Shown here one piece after another: positions 6,197 through 7,094 of a DNA stretch of 7,094 nucleotides. Origin of the DNA: an uncultured Ruaniaceae bacterium (GTDB lineage Bacteria; Actinomycetota; Actinomycetes; Actinomycetales; Beutenbergiaceae); the NCBI GenBank assembly GCA_947251855.1, contig CAMXUZ010000162.1, positions 1 to 7,094 of the forward strand, read 5' to 3'. Below the pieces are notes generated by a model, which saw only the letters and a list, made by a program, of their open reading frames with translations, made no database searches and was not told the DNA's origin. Made by a program: the position numbers and the translations under genes. Numbering within the stretch: the first letter of the stretch is position 1; the number at the start of each line of letters is the position of its first letter.

Positions 6197-6795
6197 CCGA
6201 GGATCCCACCACCGGCGGCCCCGCCGAAGGTCAGGACCTCCCCGAGACCGGTGGCCCCGCTCCCATGCCGAGCGGGGCCCCGGCCCCGGCCGATCCGCCC
6301 GCGCCCGACGAGGCTGACACCCAGGCGGAAGCCGAACTCGACGAGCTGCAGAAGGCCAAGAACGAAATGCTCGAGATGGCCGATCAGCTCGCCCGGGCCA
6401 AAGCCGACATCTACAACGCGGAGCAACGCCACAACGCCTACGTTCAACGTTCCCGCAACGAGATGGGCGAAGCGCGCAAGCGTGGGCAAGAAGAAGTTGT
6501 CGAGGCGCTCATCGCCGTCCTTGATGACATCGAGCTAGCTCGCCAGCACGACGAACTGGATGGCCCGTTCAAGTCCATCGCCGAGAAGCTGGAGCAAACC
6601 CTCGAGCAGAACTTCGGGGTCGCGCGATACGGCGCGGCCGGGGAGGAGTTCGACCCCAATATTCACGAGGCTCTCATGCACAACGCGAAAGAGGGCGTGG
6701 AAACAGACGTCATCGACGTCGTGATGCAACCGGGCTACCGCGTCGGGGAAAAGGTCGTACGGCCCGCCCGCGTGGGGGTGGCCGGCCCTGCATAA
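6193..6795 (+). CDS. grpE: Nucleotide exchange factor GrpE
   Basis: GrpE releases ADP from DnaK so that the chaperone can rebind ATP and free its client; it works as a cytosolic dimer. The 200 residues comprise a disordered Pro/Gly/Ala-rich acidic N-terminus (1-42), a long helix or coiled coil (about 45-95), the conserved [15 protein letters not shown] stretch (102-116), and a C-terminal beta domain with [11 protein letters not shown] (151-161) and the signature [20 protein letters not shown] (176-195). The GTG start overlaps the dnaK stop (GTGA). AGGAG at 6183-6187, inside the end of dnaK, stands 5 nt before it and supports this start over ATG 6265. It is therefore translationally coupled to dnaK and shares its HspR-type control. 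Confidence 0.96.
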   Translation: MTEDPTTGGPAEGQDLPETGGPAPMPSGAPAPADPPAPDEADTQAEAELDELQKAKNEMLEMADQLARAKADIYNAEQRHNAYVQRSRNEMGEARKRGQEEVVEALIAVLDDIELARQHDELDGPFKSIAEKLEQTLEQNFGVARYGAAGEEFDPNIHEALMHNAKEGVETDVIDVVMQPGYRVGEKVVRPARVGVAGPA

Positions 6796-6821
6796 CGCAC
6801 ACAATATTCACTATCGACAGC

Positions 6822-6831
6822 AAGGAGGTGA
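6822..6831 (+). promoter_or_regulatory. Full-length Shine-Dalgarno sequence of dnaJ
   Basis: AAGGAGGTGA is a 10-base complement to the 3' end of 16S rRNA, far stronger than the sites of dnaK and grpE. It ends 3 nt before the dnaJ ATG, with the GGAGG core 6 nt away. It fixes the start and suggests independent translation initiation on the shared mRNA. Confidence 0.85.
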
Positions 6832-6834
6832 GGC

Positions 6835-7094
6835 ATGACCGGTCAGGACTGGTTAGAGAAGGATTTCTACGCCGCCCCCGGTGTGCCTAAGGACGCCTCC
6901 GAGGCCGACATCAAGAAGGCCTACCGCAAACTCGCCCGTAAGTATCACCCCGACCAGAACGCCGGCGATCCAGAGGCTGAAACCAAATTCAAGGAGGTCG
7001 GCGAGGCGTACTCGGTCCTCTCCGACTCCGAGAAGCGCCAGCAGTACGACGCCTTGCGCGCGATGGCGGGAGGCGGTCCGCGGTTCGCATCCGG
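6835..7094 (+). CDS. dnaJ: Chaperone protein DnaJ, N-terminal part (runs off the window)
   Basis: DnaJ (Hsp40) hands unfolded proteins to DnaK and triggers its ATP hydrolysis. Only 86 complete codons are present. They contain the J domain (about 10-74): [18 protein letters not shown] with the essential HPD at 38-40, and [21 protein letters not shown] (52-72). The beginning of the Gly-rich region (AGGGPRF) follows. The N-terminal extension [12 protein letters not shown] is typical of the operon-encoded DnaJ of actinobacteria. Residue 15 is Pro in [12 protein letters not shown], where J domains almost always have Leu (Y..LGV). The gene lies 39 bp after grpE and is third in the operon; zinc-binding and C-terminal domains lie outside the window. 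Confidence 0.95.
   Translation, partial: MTGQDWLEKDFYAAPGVPKDASEADIKKAYRKLARKYHPDQNAGDPEAETKFKEVGEAYSVLSDSEKRQQYDALRAMAGGGPRFAS

Noticed and set aside
6238..6252. LPETG, the sortase sorting motif, in the GrpE N-terminus
   Set aside because: GrpE is cytosolic, the motif is at residues 16-20 of a disordered N-terminus, and no membrane helix or charged tail follows it.

Overview
The window looks like chromosome of a GC-rich Gram-positive actinomycete. The strongest evidence is the heat-shock operon on the right. It has a dnaK without the internal nucleotide-binding-domain insertion of proteobacterial DnaK, the order dnaK-grpE-dnaJ, and two HAIR-type inverted repeats (CTTGAGT-N7-ACTCAAG), the operator of the actinobacterial repressor HspR, around the promoter. 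The genus cannot be fixed from the sequence; Actinomycetaceae or a relative is a guess.

Left part (1-2272): an accessory, partly decayed stretch. A LysE/RhtB-family amino-acid exporter gene (123-791, +) carries a TGA at its fourth codon, where relatives would be expected to have Trp. Facing it on the minus strand is a compact toxin-antitoxin pair: a helix-turn-helix protein fused to a minimal nucleotidyltransferase (MntA-type antitoxin, 1282-1725), overlapping by 4 nt a HepT-type RNase toxin (935-1285). A perfect palindrome at 1748-1761, 22 bp upstream of the antitoxin, is a candidate autoregulatory operator. Upstream of it on the same strand are a 56-codon small ORF of unknown nature and the C-terminal remnant of an Mrr-type restriction endonuclease, cut off before its catalytic residues. 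Together they suggest a worn defence or mobile-element spot.

Middle part (2273-4076): an uncharacterised three-helix membrane protein with a C-terminal, probably extracytoplasmic domain (+) converges on a DUF4349-type lipoprotein with a coiled coil and a C-terminal membrane anchor (-). The 331-bp gap between them has no convincing gene but holds several palindromes and hairpins.

Right part (4077-7094): a divergent control region with the two HspR-type sites and a TTGACA promoter, then dnaK, grpE (4-nt overlap with dnaK) and the first 86 codons of dnaJ, which runs off the window. DnaK is the Hsp70 chaperone, DnaJ delivers clients and stimulates its ATPase, and GrpE exchanges its nucleotide. 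In many actinobacteria hspR follows dnaJ, so it may lie just outside. I found no rRNA, tRNA, CRISPR array or complete insertion sequence. The possible new biology is modest: the toxin-antitoxin/Mrr-remnant locus with its palindrome, and the structured intergenic gap at 2894-3224.
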